Position numbers and translations under genes: made by a program
Source: Tenacibaculum soleae
GTDB lineage: Bacteria; Bacteroidota; Bacteroidia; Flavobacteriales; Flavobacteriaceae
DNA: 64,000 nt
Reading direction: 5' to 3'
Assembly: GCF_001693415.1 (NCBI RefSeq)
Contig: NZ_MAKX01000002.1
Span: 186,001-250,000 of the forward strand
Shown: piece by piece, positions 37,946 to 45,253 of the stretch
Numbering within the stretch: position 1 is the stretch's first letter
Layout of the letters: each line of letters starts with the position of its first letter
The notes under the pieces: model-generated
Seen by the model: only the letters and a program-made list of their open reading frames with translations
What the model was told of the DNA's origin: nothing
Databases searched by the model: none

Positions 37946-38246
37946 CAGTTTAATTAAAGACCTTACCTATTGTTTTTTACTTGTAAATTTATCGCTATTA
38001 TAAAATTTACACTTAACTAAAAACATATTTAAATACCATTTTATCTGTTCTTTTATTTACTCTTTTATCATATTATTATTTTTAAATTACTTAATAAATA
38101 ATACTAAATGGTGTTTTTATTTTAAACTTCACCACACACAACAACCAATCAAACTACTAATAAACAAACAATTATTGTTATTATATTTTAATAACTGATC
38201 TTTTTTTGATAAAACACAAATTAAATAAATATGGTAATTATTTTTT
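37946..38246. other. AT-rich non-coding stretch between rimO and the MarR module
   Basis: About 300 bases of very AT-rich DNA between divergent transcripts. I see no open frame of note, no RNA gene and no strong hairpin. The rimO promoter lies at its left edge and the first module promoter at its right. Confidence 0.6.
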
Positions 38247-38271
38247 TAGTTAGGAATACTAACTATATTTG
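38247..38271 (+). promoter_or_regulatory. Operator and promoter P1 of the CxxC/MarR module
   Basis: TAGTTAGGAATACTAACTA (38247-38265) is a perfect inverted repeat with 7-base arms and a 5-base spacer. It abuts a -7 box TATATTTG (38264-38271). The leader to the ATG at 38322 is about 45 bases. A nearly identical palindrome lies over the second module promoter at 38921-38941. Confidence 0.7.
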
Positions 38272-38321
38272 TAGTATGAATTCATAACATAAATCATTTA
38301 ATAATCATTAAAAAAAAACAG

Positions 38322-38555
38322 ATGAGTAAATCAATTTTTTATCACGCAGGTTGTAGTGTATGTATTAGTGCAGAACATGATATTATCGAATTAATTGGAA
38401 AAAATAACGTAGAAATTGTTAACATTGGTGAAGACAAATCAAGAATCAATGAGGCGGAATTAGCCGGAGTAAAATCTGTTCCGGCATTATTAACTCCTAG
38501 TAAAAATGTATTACATCTTAATTTTGGAGCATCTATAACAGATGTAAAAGGTTAA
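38322..38555 (+). CDS. Small thioredoxin-like CxxC protein
   Basis: A 77-residue single-domain protein. It begins with a beta strand and a redox motif FYHAGCSVCISAEHDI (Cys11-x2-Cys14), followed by VEIVNIGEDKSRINEAELAGV and SVPALLTPS, the cis-proline segment of the thioredoxin/glutaredoxin fold. It is shorter than thioredoxin (about 105 residues) and close to a minimal glutaredoxin-like fold. It is probably a cytoplasmic thiol-disulfide protein, as no signal peptide is seen. It is the first gene after promoter P1. A hairpin separates it from the DUF2024 gene. The fold is well supported; the partner is unknown. Confidence 0.8.
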   Translation: MSKSIFYHAGCSVCISAEHDIIELIGKNNVEIVNIGEDKSRINEAELAGVKSVPALLTPSKNVLHLNFGASITDVKG

Positions 38556-38565
38556 TAATAAACAT

Positions 38566-38596
38566 AAAGTAGTGAGTTAATTTTACTCACTACTTT
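38566..38596 (+). terminator. Intercistronic hairpin between the CxxC and DUF2024 genes
   Basis: Perfect 12-base arms AAAGTAGTGAGT / ACTCACTACTTT surround a 7-base loop. It is followed by only a short T-run (TTTATTT), so termination may be partial, which would lower expression of the DUF2024 gene. Confidence 0.65.
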
Positions 38597-38612
38597 ATTT
38601 AAATAAAAAGAC

Positions 38613-38870
38613 ATGAAAATTTCAGTTTACGATACATACGTTAAAAAAAATAGTAGCAGCATTATGCATTTCGATATATTAATAGAAAAAAGCAAAACAT
38701 CAAATGATGCTATTACTTATGGAAAAAAATATCTGGCATCAAAAAAACTATTTGACAAACAGTTAACAACTAAAGAGTGTAAGTTTTGCCATGTAGAAAA
38801 TGTAACTTGTGAAATAGAAGAAAAAATTAGGAAAGATGGTTATTATATTATTGAAATGGAAAACTGTTAA
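38613..38870 (+). CDS. DUF2024 family protein
   Basis: An 85-residue protein with the DUF2024 start MKISVYDTYVKKN followed by IMHFDILIEKSKTSNDAITYGKKYL. It carries a CxxC pair (Cys56-Lys-Phe-Cys59 in KECKFCHVENV) plus Cys66 and a C-terminal Cys85, suggesting zinc binding or a redox role. The family is small and has no assigned function. It stands between the thioredoxin-like and AAA genes, behind a hairpin and with no promoter of its own that I can see. Confidence 0.8.
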   Translation: MKISVYDTYVKKNSSSIMHFDILIEKSKTSNDAITYGKKYLASKKLFDKQLTTKECKFCHVENVTCEIEEKIRKDGYYIIEMENC

Positions 38871-38920
38871 TAAAGTATATAATTTATTGAGTCGTCTGTC
38901 AAAAAAGTATTAGGCTTTTT

Positions 38921-38941
38921 TAATTAGGATTACTAACTTTG
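38921..38941 (+). promoter_or_regulatory. Operator and promoter P2 of the AAA-MarR-YggS operon
   Basis: TAATTAGGATTACTAACTT (38921-38939) matches the P1 palindrome at 16 of 19 positions and overlaps a -7 box TAACTTTG (38934-38941). The ATG of the AAA gene is 23 bases downstream. A protein bound here would block the -7 element. Confidence 0.7.
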
Positions 38942-38963
38942 AATTTTTAAATCAATTACCACT

Positions 38964-39683
38964 ATGGCTTTATATGATCTAATATTAAATTCAAAAAATG
39001 AAACAACTATTAAATTAAGTAACATTCATTTGAGTGCACCTAATCAGATAATTTTAAAACAACTACTTAAAGAATTTAAGTATGTAAATATTTTAAATGA
39101 ATATAAATTACCCGTAGATAATAAACTCCTTTTATTTGGTCATACAGGTTGCGGAAAGACAACTACTGCTAAAGCTATTGCGCAAGTATTAAACAAAAAG
39201 ATATTTACGTTAAATCTTGGTGGTATTATTTCTTCACGCCTTGGTGAAACAGCTAAAAATATTACCGAAATTTTTAAAAAAGCATCGCGAGAAGAAGCTG
39301 TTTTATTTTTAGATGAGTTTGATTATATAGGAAAAACACGCGACTATGATAACAAAGATTCTGGTGAAATGAAACGAATAGTTAATACTGTTATTCAACT
39401 TATTGATCAATTACCAAACAGCACTTTATTAATAGCCGCAACCAATCATTCTGGTATTATTGACAGTGCATTGCTAAGACGTTTTCAATTAAAACTAAAA
39501 TTTGAAGCACCCAATAATGAGGAATTAGATAATTATTACGATGCTTTATTAACTCAATTTCCAGAAGAGTTTAGAAAACTAGAACGCTGTTACTCTATAT
39601 CATATGCAGAAGCCAAAGATATAACTTTTAGAGCTGTTAAGAATAAGATAATTGAAAACGAAGAAGCAAAAGAAATAAACTAA
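38964..39683 (+). CDS. AAA-family ATPase
   Basis: A 239-residue protein with one AAA module and no other recognisable domain. Walker A GHTGCGKT is at residues 59-66, Walker B VLFLDEFD at 113-120, sensor-1 Asn161 in AAATNHS, and the arginine-finger segment LLRRFQ at 170-175. The first 50 residues are a short helical lead. It resembles the spastin/Cdc48 type more than Clp or MoxR. Such small proteins usually act as hexameric remodelling enzymes, but no substrate-binding domain is present. It is the first gene of an operon with the MarR and YggS genes (gaps of 7 bases and a 1-base overlap). Confidence 0.85.
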   Translation: MALYDLILNSKNETTIKLSNIHLSAPNQIILKQLLKEFKYVNILNEYKLPVDNKLLLFGHTGCGKTTTAKAIAQVLNKKIFTLNLGGIISSRLGETAKNITEIFKKASREEAVLFLDEFDYIGKTRDYDNKDSGEMKRIVNTVIQLIDQLPNSTLLIAATNHSGIIDSALLRRFQLKLKFEAPNNEELDNYYDALLTQFPEEFRKLERCYSISYAEAKDITFRAVKNKIIENEEAKEIN

Positions 39684-39690
39684 CATTTAT

Positions 39691-40272
39691 ATGAAAAACA
39701 ATAATGTTAATCAAAAAATAATAAATGGTTTAGAACGAATTTCGAAAGCTTTTCGGGTTTTACTTTGGGAAAAAAGTAAATTATATAAAATAAGTCCTAT
39801 TCAAATACAACTATTAATTTTTTGCAGTAATCATAAAAAAGAAAATTTAAAAGTAAGTTTTTTAGCAAATGAATTTGATTTAACAAAGGCTACTATTAGC
39901 GATTCAATTAAAATTTTACTCAAAAAAGAATTACTGAACAAAGTTGTAAATCCAAAAGATTCAAGAAGTTTTACCGTTGAATTAACAAGTAAAGGAAAAG
40001 AAATTGTTAAACAAACGATTTCTTTTTCATCAGTGTTAAACCAATCTATAGATTTTTTAACAGAAATAGAAAAGGGTGTTTTTTTAAAACAATTAATGGA
40101 ATTTATTTATCAATTAAATCAAAAAGATGTAATTTCTACACAACGCATGTGTCTTACTTGTTATTATTACAATAAAAACGGGAATAATCACTATTGTAAT
40201 TTAATGAAAAAACCATTAAAAAACATTGAATTAAGAATTGATTGCGATGAACATCAAATACTACATAACTAA
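39691..40272 (+). CDS. MarR-family regulator with C-terminal cysteine motif
   Basis: A 193-residue protein. Residues 10-145 form a MarR winged helix (SPIQIQLLIFCSNH, VSFLANEFDLTKATISDSIKILL, VVNPKDSRSFTVELTSKGKEI). The last 40 residues are an unusual addition with four cysteines: Cys154-x2-Cys157-x11-Cys169-x15-Cys185 (MCLTCYYYN, HYCNLM, RIDCDEH), a pattern suited to a zinc site or an Fe-S cluster. A redox, metal or thiol signal could therefore control DNA binding. Two palindromes of MarR-operator type lie over promoters P1 and P2 upstream, so autoregulation is likely. The stop overlaps the YggS start by one base. Confidence 0.85.
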   Translation: MKNNNVNQKIINGLERISKAFRVLLWEKSKLYKISPIQIQLLIFCSNHKKENLKVSFLANEFDLTKATISDSIKILLKKELLNKVVNPKDSRSFTVELTSKGKEIVKQTISFSSVLNQSIDFLTEIEKGVFLKQLMEFIYQLNQKDVISTQRMCLTCYYYNKNGNNHYCNLMKKPLKNIELRIDCDEHQILHN

Positions 40273-41000
40273 TGGAAAGTATTATAAAAAACTTAAAAAT
40301 CATTCGTAATAGAATAAAACAAGCTTGTGAAAAAGCAAATAGAAAACCTGAAGAAGTACGTTTATTACTTGCTACTAAAACCGTAAGTTCTGAGCACATC
40401 AAGTTTGCTTTACAACAGGGGGAAATACTTGTGGGTGAAAATAAAGTACAAGAGTTAAAACAGAAATACAATGCCATTAATGAATTAAAGCCCGAAATAC
40501 ATTTTATTGGTCATTTACAAAGTAATAAAATTAAAGATGTTATTAAATGGGCTAGTTGTATTGAATCAATAGACAATATATCTATTGCAAAAAAACTCGA
40601 AAAACGATTAATTTTTGAAAAAAAGGAAATAGATATTTACATACAAGTAAATACCTCATTAGAAAAAAGTAAATTTGGTATTGCGCCAGATGAAGCAATT
40701 AATCTAGTAAAAGAAATTTCTAAACTCAAAAACATTCATATTAAAGGCTTAATGACTATTGGTTTACTAAGTTCAAAATCAACAGAAGTAAGAAAATGTT
40801 TTCAGATTTTAAAACAACTACAACTAGACATTAATAACCTAAACATTTTAAATGTAAAAATTAACGAACTTTCAATGGGAATGAGTGGCGATTTAGAGAT
40901 AGCTATTGAAGAAGGTGCTACAATTGTTAGAGTTGGTACTGCTATTTTTGGTGAACGTTTTTATCCAGATAGTTATTACTGGAATGAAACAACTCCGTAA
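40272..41000 (+). CDS. YggS-family PLP-homeostasis protein
   Basis: A 242-residue alanine-racemase-like barrel that binds pyridoxal 5'-phosphate without known catalysis. Lys36 in RLLLATKTV is the PLP lysine; VGENKVQELKQKY, IHFIGHLQSNKIK, IYIQVNTSLEKSKFGI, LSMGMSGDLEIAIEEGAT and VRVGTAIFGER are family hallmarks. It is coupled to the MarR gene by a TAATG overlap. YggS proteins keep free PLP in balance, so its place in a regulated module is notable. Confidence 0.92.
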   Translation: MESIIKNLKIIRNRIKQACEKANRKPEEVRLLLATKTVSSEHIKFALQQGEILVGENKVQELKQKYNAINELKPEIHFIGHLQSNKIKDVIKWASCIESIDNISIAKKLEKRLIFEKKEIDIYIQVNTSLEKSKFGIAPDEAINLVKEISKLKNIHIKGLMTIGLLSSKSTEVRKCFQILKQLQLDINNLNILNVKINELSMGMSGDLEIAIEEGATIVRVGTAIFGERFYPDSYYWNETTP

Positions 41001-41033
41001 AATAATTACTTTTAGTAATCTATATTATAAAAA

Positions 41034-41061
41034 AAACACCTTTCATTTAAGAAAGGTGTTT
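41034..41061. terminator. Terminator between YggS and ftsY (convergent)
   Basis: The stem AAACACCTTTC / GAAAGGTGTTT has a 6-base loop. On the minus strand it runs into eight T's, so it ends ftsY efficiently; on the plus strand the T-run is weak. Confidence 0.85.
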
Positions 41062-41078
41062 ATAATTTATAAAAACTC

Positions 41079-42032
41079 TTATTTAAAAAATGAATCTACA
41101 AATTCATATTTATTAAATACTTGCAAATCATCTACACCTTCACCTACTCCAATATATTTTACAGGTATTTGAAACTGATCTGAAATACCAATTACCACAC
41201 CACCTTTTGCTGTACCGTCTAATTTAGTAACCGCTAGTGATGTTACTTCAGTTGCTTTGGTAAATTGTTTTGCTTGTTCAAAAGCATTTTGTCCTGTTGA
41301 TCCGTCTAAAACTAATAACACATCATGTGGTGCATCTGGTACTACTTTTTGCATTACACGCTTAATCTTCGTTAACTCGTTCATTAAGTTAACCTTGTTA
41401 TGTAAACGACCTGCGGTATCAATAATGATAACATCTGCATCTTGATTTACACCTGATTTAACAGTATCAAACGCTACAGAAGCTGGATCAGAACCCATTT
41501 CTTGACGTATGATAGGAACACCTGTCCTATCAGCCCAAACTTGTAATTGATCTATCGCTGCTGCTCTAAAAGTATCAGCTGCTCCTAAAACAACTTTTAA
41601 GCCTTTCTTTTTAAATTGTGCTGCTAATTTACCTATCGTAGTGGTTTTACCTGCTCCGTTTACACCCACAACCATTAATACGTATGGCTTTGTGTTTGCT
41701 GGTATTGTAAAATCAGAAGCATCTACAGTATTGGTTTCAGATAAAAGTCCTGCAATTTCTTCTCTAAGAATTTGATTTAATTCTTCGGTTCCTAAATATT
41801 TGTCTTTAGCTACTCTTGCTTCAATCCTATCAATAATTTTAAGTGTAGTAGCTACGCCAACATCTGATGATACTAATATTTCTTCTAAATTATCTAAAAC
41901 ATCATCATCTACCTTTGTTTTTCCTGCAACGGCTTTAGATAACTTTGAAAAAAAACTTGTTTTTGTTTTTTCTAATCCTTTATCTAATGTTTCTTTTTTC
42001 TCTGTTGAGAATATTTTTTTAAAAAAACTCAT
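41079..42032 (-). CDS. ftsY: Signal recognition particle receptor FtsY
   Basis: A 317-residue SRP GTPase that docks ribosome-SRP complexes at the membrane. The N domain covers residues 20-105; the G domain has the P-loop GVNGAGKT (123-130), TIGKLAAQFK, GAADTFRAAAIDQL, IIDTAGRLHN and VTKLDGTAKGG. The long acidic A domain of E. coli FtsY is absent; a short amphipathic lead (MSFFKKIFSTEKK) may contact the membrane. It lies downstream of rpmB-rpmG-DUF4295, from which it is separated here by a repeat and a terminator. Confidence 0.95.
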   Translation of the reverse strand: MSFFKKIFSTEKKETLDKGLEKTKTSFFSKLSKAVAGKTKVDDDVLDNLEEILVSSDVGVATTLKIIDRIEARVAKDKYLGTEELNQILREEIAGLLSETNTVDASDFTIPANTKPYVLMVVGVNGAGKTTTIGKLAAQFKKKGLKVVLGAADTFRAAAIDQLQVWADRTGVPIIRQEMGSDPASVAFDTVKSGVNQDADVIIIDTAGRLHNKVNLMNELTKIKRVMQKVVPDAPHDVLLVLDGSTGQNAFEQAKQFTKATEVTSLAVTKLDGTAKGGVVIGISDQFQIPVKYIGVGEGVDDLQVFNKYEFVDSFFK

Positions 42033-42109
42033 TTTTTAAATTTTATAATCGCTTTTAAAATAGCTTAAAAATTGTACCAAAGCTATATTTTAGTCAAATT
42101 GTCATTAAG

Positions 42110-42212
42110 TTGTTGCGCTCGCGTTAAGGATTGAGGCTTTTGTTGAAGCTCCTCGCAGAGAGCGACTGCCGAAAGCCTGACCCAAAGGGTAACGCCCAAA
42201 AATACAGTTTTT
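42110..42212 (+). repeat. Modular palindromic intergenic repeat, copy D
   Basis: It starts GCGTTAAGGATTGAGGC, passes a G+C-rich centre (GAAGCTCCTCGCAGAGAGCG), then GAAAGCCTGACC, and ends GGGTAACGCCCAAAAA. The ends match copy C (50521-50632, opposite strand); the centre differs. It lies between the DUF4295 and ftsY genes and is visibly more G+C-rich than its surroundings. Confidence 0.7.
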
Positions 42213-42223
42213 TAGCACAAAAA

Positions 42224-42254
42224 AAAAGCTACTCTCTTATGAAAGTAGCTTTTA
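42224..42254 (-). terminator. Terminator after the DUF4295 gene
   Basis: The stem AAAAGCTACT / AGTAGCTTTT has a 10-base partly paired loop and a run of T's on the minus strand, 20 bases past the stop. It separates the ribosomal-protein operon from ftsY. Confidence 0.85.
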
Positions 42255-42274
42255 TTTATTTTATGAAAAAAGTA

Positions 42275-42427
42275 TTAATTTTTCGCGATAAAATCGTTTA
42301 CTTTTGAAGGATCCATAATAGCTTCAACAAATGTGTAAGCTCCTGTCTTTGGAGATTTTACCATTTTAATTGCTTTAGTTAATCTTTTTGCTCCTGTTTG
42401 TAACGATGCTACTGATTTCTTTGCCAT
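42275..42427 (-). CDS. DUF4295 family protein
   Basis: A 50-residue basic protein starting MAKKSVASLQTGAKRLTKAI and ending VNDFIAKN, with MVKSPKTGAYTFVEAIM in the middle. This is the small DUF4295 protein that follows rpmB and rpmG across the Bacteroidetes. Its size, charge and strict linkage to L28 and L33 suggest a ribosome-associated role, perhaps a lineage-specific ribosomal protein; that is inference from context. It starts 37 bases after the rpmG stop. Confidence 0.9.
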   Translation of the reverse strand: MAKKSVASLQTGAKRLTKAIKMVKSPKTGAYTFVEAIMDPSKVNDFIAKN

Positions 42428-42464
42428 GTCTTATAGGTTTTTTAAAGTTTAAAAAACTTTATAA

Positions 42465-42647
42465 TTATTTAATTTCTTTATGAACTGTCATCTTCTTTAA
42501 GATTGGATTAAATTTCTTTAATTCCATTCTATCAGGAGTATTTTTTTTGTTCTTTGTAGTGATATAACGTGAAGTTCCTGGTTTTCCAGTTGCTTTGTGC
42601 TCAGTACATTCTAATATAACCTGAACTCTGTTTCCTTTTTTTGCCAT
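42465..42647 (-). CDS. rpmG: 50S ribosomal protein L33
   Basis: A 60-residue ribosomal protein: [39 protein letters not shown] and [14 protein letters not shown]. The zinc-binding CxxC pairs are absent (one Cys only), so this is the zinc-free form of L33. It lies 27 bases after rpmB in the same operon. Confidence 0.96.
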   Translation of the reverse strand: MAKKGNRVQVILECTEHKATGKPGTSRYITTKNKKNTPDRMELKKFNPILKKMTVHKEIK

Positions 42648-42674
42648 CTCTGTAAAATTTTATCTAGTAAGGAA

Positions 42675-42914
42675 TTATTTCGTTAAGAAACCATTAACTC
42701 TAGCTTCTTTAATCACAGCAGAGATTCCTTTTTTATTAATATTTTTTAACGCAGAAGCAGATACTTTTAAGGTAATCCACTTATCCTCTTCAGGTATATA
42801 AAAACGCTTAGTCATTAAATTAGCGTTAAATTTTCTTTTAGTTCTATTTAATGCGTGAGAAACATTGTTCCCAACCATTGCTTTTTTTCCTGTAAGTTCA
42901 CAAACTCTAGACAT
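42675..42914 (-). CDS. rpmB: 50S ribosomal protein L28
   Basis: A 79-residue protein beginning MSRVCELTGKKAMVGNNVSH and continuing LNRTKRKFNANLMTKRFYIP, the L28 signature. The ATG at 42914 is used rather than an upstream in-frame ATG at 42965, because it fits the family start and lies downstream of a strong promoter; the earlier start would overlap the -7 box. It is the first gene of rpmB-rpmG-DUF4295. Confidence 0.96.
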   Translation of the reverse strand: MSRVCELTGKKAMVGNNVSHALNRTKRKFNANLMTKRFYIPEEDKWITLKVSASALKNINKKGISAVIKEARVNGFLTK

Positions 42915-42952
42915 CTTCTTGACAGTTTTTAGTATTATTTCTAAACGAGGTG

Positions 42953-42983
42953 CAAATTTACGCATTTATATTTATTGCGCAAA
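42953..42983 (-). promoter_or_regulatory. Promoter of the rpmB operon
   Basis: On the minus strand, -33 TTTG (42980-42983), a 19-base spacer and -7 TAAATTTG (42953-42960): a near-consensus Bacteroidetes promoter with a leader of about 33 bases before rpmB. Confidence 0.8.
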
Positions 42984-43150
42984 AAAAACTCATTTAAATT
43001 CTTATTATTTTTGATCTATTCTAACTGAGGTTAAGCATCTAACCCATCGGTATTGTAACAGTTTGCAAATTTACAAATTATTTTAATAAAAATAACCTAT
43101 ATTATTAATTTTTTAAAAACTTATGTGCAAACACTTTCATAGTAACAACA

Positions 43151-44419
43151 TTAATCTGACAATAAGCTTTTGTTAACTTTTAAAAGACTTGCATTTAATA
43201 ATTCAAATGCTTTTGTAACTGTTCTGTTTATTACCTTTTCTCTAGGTTGACCAAAGTTAAATTCATGTACTTCAACATTACTTTGGCTAGCGATAGCGAT
43301 ATAAACCAAACCAATACTTTTATCGTTATGATCGGTGGTGGGACCTGCGTTTCCTGTTACTGCAATTGCATAATCTGTTTTTAACTTTTCTAAGCAACCT
43401 ACTGCCATTTCTTTAGCAACCTGCTTACTTACAACCGTATATTTTTCAATCACTTCTTTTTTCACACCAAGTAATTGCATTTTCAATTCGGCTGTATACG
43501 TAATAAAACCACCTTTAAAGTAAGATGAAGCTCCTGGTACCGACACTAATTGTGCTGCAATTTTACCGCCTGTTAAGCTTTCGGCTACGCTTAATGTTTT
43601 GTTGTTGTTTTTTAATAAAGTTGTTACGCTTTTTTCAATAGATGCTTCATCATCATAGCCAACAATTACATCTGAAATTAAAGCATGTAATAATGAAATT
43701 TTGTCGGCTACCTCTTTTTCTAAACATTCTTTATTATTCCCTTTTGCCGAAACTCGCAAACGAACCTTACCGAAAGAAGGTAAATAAGCTATTTTAATAT
43801 GTGTTGGCAAATTGTTTTCCCATTCTTCAATTCTTTCTGCAATGATAGTTTCACCTACACCAACTGTCATAATTGTTTTATGTAAAATAAATGGCAGCTT
43901 AAACTTTTTTTGAATTTTAGGTAAAACAGTATTACTAATTAACCCTTTCATTTCATAAGGAACTCCTGGTAATGATACAAAAATAGTGTTATTCTCATAA
44001 AACCACATTCCTGGCGCTGTACCAAAATGATTCATTAACAGGGTTGCTTTCGAGGGTAATTCCGCTTGATAGCGTTGTACTTCGTTGAACGGATGTTTTA
44101 TTTTTTTGAATAAACCTTTTATATGTTCAATCACTTCTGGATATTCAACAACCTTATCATCATTAAAATATTCGGCAATTGTTTTTTTAGTAATATCATC
44201 TTTTGTTGGCCCAAGACCTCCAGTTAAGATTACAATATCGGCTCTAGTTTCAGCTTCTTTTAACGCATTTAAAATATGTTGTCTTTCATCTTGAATTGAA
44301 GTTATTTGATATACTGAAACACCAATTTTATTTAATTCTTGACCAATCCATTGTGAATTTGTATCTACTATTTGACCAATAAGAATTTCGTCTCCAATTG
44401 TTATTATTTCTGCTTTCAT
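43151..44419 (-). CDS. cinA: CinA-family nicotinamide-nucleotide amidohydrolase
   Basis: A 422-residue protein with an N-terminal MoCF/COG1058 domain (MKAEIITIGDEILIGQIVD, ILTGGLGPTKDDITK, APGMWFYENNTIFVSLPGVP) and a C-terminal CinA amidase domain from about residue 265 (TLSVAESLTGGKIAAQLVS, YFKGGFITYTAELK, AIAVTGNAGPTTD). It recycles nicotinamide mononucleotide and pyridine nucleotides; older annotation calls it competence/damage-inducible. The ATG at 44419 matches the conserved start; an ATG eight codons upstream would fall in the terminator of the preceding gene. Confidence 0.93.
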   Translation of the reverse strand: MKAEIITIGDEILIGQIVDTNSQWIGQELNKIGVSVYQITSIQDERQHILNALKEAETRADIVILTGGLGPTKDDITKKTIAEYFNDDKVVEYPEVIEHIKGLFKKIKHPFNEVQRYQAELPSKATLLMNHFGTAPGMWFYENNTIFVSLPGVPYEMKGLISNTVLPKIQKKFKLPFILHKTIMTVGVGETIIAERIEEWENNLPTHIKIAYLPSFGKVRLRVSAKGNNKECLEKEVADKISLLHALISDVIVGYDDEASIEKSVTTLLKNNNKTLSVAESLTGGKIAAQLVSVPGASSYFKGGFITYTAELKMQLLGVKKEVIEKYTVVSKQVAKEMAVGCLEKLKTDYAIAVTGNAGPTTDHNDKSIGLVYIAIASQSNVEVHEFNFGQPREKVINRTVTKAFELLNASLLKVNKSLLSD

Positions 44420-44433
44420 ATTTTTTATTAAAA

Positions 44434-44454
44434 AATCCCGCAAAAAGCGGGATT
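44434..44454 (-). terminator. Terminator after the FAH-family gene
   Basis: The stem AATCCCGC / GCGGGATT has a short loop and a T-run on the minus strand. It begins four bases after the stop at 44459 and lies 15 bases ahead of cinA. Confidence 0.88.
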
Positions 44455-44458
44455 ATAA

Positions 44459-45067
44459 TTACTTTACTTTAATCTGAAAAGACTGTTTGCCTTCAATTAT
44501 TCCTGTTAACACATCGTTTTCTGCCACTTTTCCTACTCCGGCTGGAGTTCCTGTAAAAATAACATCTCCCTTTTTTAAGGTAAAATATTGCGATACGTAA
44601 CTTATTAACTCATCAATTTTCCACAACATAGATTCCGTTTTTCCATCTTGAACTATTTCTTCATTTTTATGTAACTGAAAAGAAATGTTTTCTAAATTAA
44701 ATGCTTCCTTCGGGTAAAACTCACCAATAACCGCACTCCCGTCAAAAGCTTTTGCTTTTTCCCAAGGCAATCCTTTTTCTTTACACTTTGCTTGTACATC
44801 GCGTGCGGTAAAATCAATTCCCAATCCTATTTCATCATAATATTTAGGAGCAAATTTTGGAGATATGTGTTTTCCTACCTTATTTATTTTAACCAAAACC
44901 TCAACCTCGTAATGAATATCATCAGAAAAAGGAGGAATAAAAAAAGGCATTTTTTTAGGAAGAATTGCTGAATCTGGTTTTAAAAAAACAACAGGGTTTT
45001 CTGGTTTTTCATTTGCTAATTCTTCAATATGCTTTGCGTAATTGCGCCCAATACAAATTATTTTCAT
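44459..45067 (-). CDS. Fumarylacetoacetate hydrolase (FAH) family protein
   Basis: A 202-residue single-domain FAH-fold enzyme. MKIICIGRNYAKHIEEL, NPVVFLKPDSAI, IHYEVEVLVKINK (metal-binding Glu pair), IGLGIDFTARDVQ, AFDGSAVIGEF and DVIFTGTPAGVGKV are hallmarks of the acylpyruvase/FAHD1-like branch. Possible activities are acylpyruvate hydrolysis or oxaloacetate decarboxylation with Mg2+. The ATG at 45067 gives the conserved N-terminus. It is followed by its own terminator. Confidence 0.9.
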   Translation of the reverse strand: MKIICIGRNYAKHIEELANEKPENPVVFLKPDSAILPKKMPFFIPPFSDDIHYEVEVLVKINKVGKHISPKFAPKYYDEIGLGIDFTARDVQAKCKEKGLPWEKAKAFDGSAVIGEFYPKEAFNLENISFQLHKNEEIVQDGKTESMLWKIDELISYVSQYFTLKKGDVIFTGTPAGVGKVAENDVLTGIIEGKQSFQIKVK

Positions 45068-45080
45068 ATTTAAAATAGAG

Positions 45081-45146
45081 GTATCTATTCGAATAAAATA
45101 AAGCAATCCAACCATAAGATTACTTTGCCACACTTTCTCGTAACAA
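45081..45146 (+). repeat. Degenerate palindromic repeat of a second family, copy 1
   Basis: Contains AATAAAATAAAGCAATC and, after a short loop, GATTACTTTGCC, a hairpin-like arrangement. The first 43 bases match the copy at 45170-45236 at about 31 positions. It lies between menB and the FAH gene. Confidence 0.5.
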
Positions 45147-45169
45147 CAATATTAATTTTTTAAGCTAGA

Positions 45170-45236
45170 GCGTCATTGCAAATAAAATGAAGCAATATAA
45201 CTATAAGGCTGCCTCGTAATACTTTATCAAATTGAC
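45170..45236 (+). repeat. Degenerate palindromic repeat of a second family, copy 2
   Basis: Starts GCGTCATTGCAAATAAAATG, then AAGCAAT, and later GGCTGCCTCGT and ATTGAC. It looks like a decayed version of a widespread bacterial hairpin repeat whose left half is close to CGTCATTGCGAACGAAGTG-AAGCAATCT; a better-preserved half lies inside menD at 48974-49001. Confidence 0.55.
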
Positions 45237-45253
45237 AAACTAAATACTCCGCT

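Noticed and set aside
37916..38321. Non-coding RNA gene or attachment site between rimO and the MarR module
   Set aside because: The sequence is uniformly AT-rich with no stable long hairpin, tRNA-like fold or direct repeats at the module borders.
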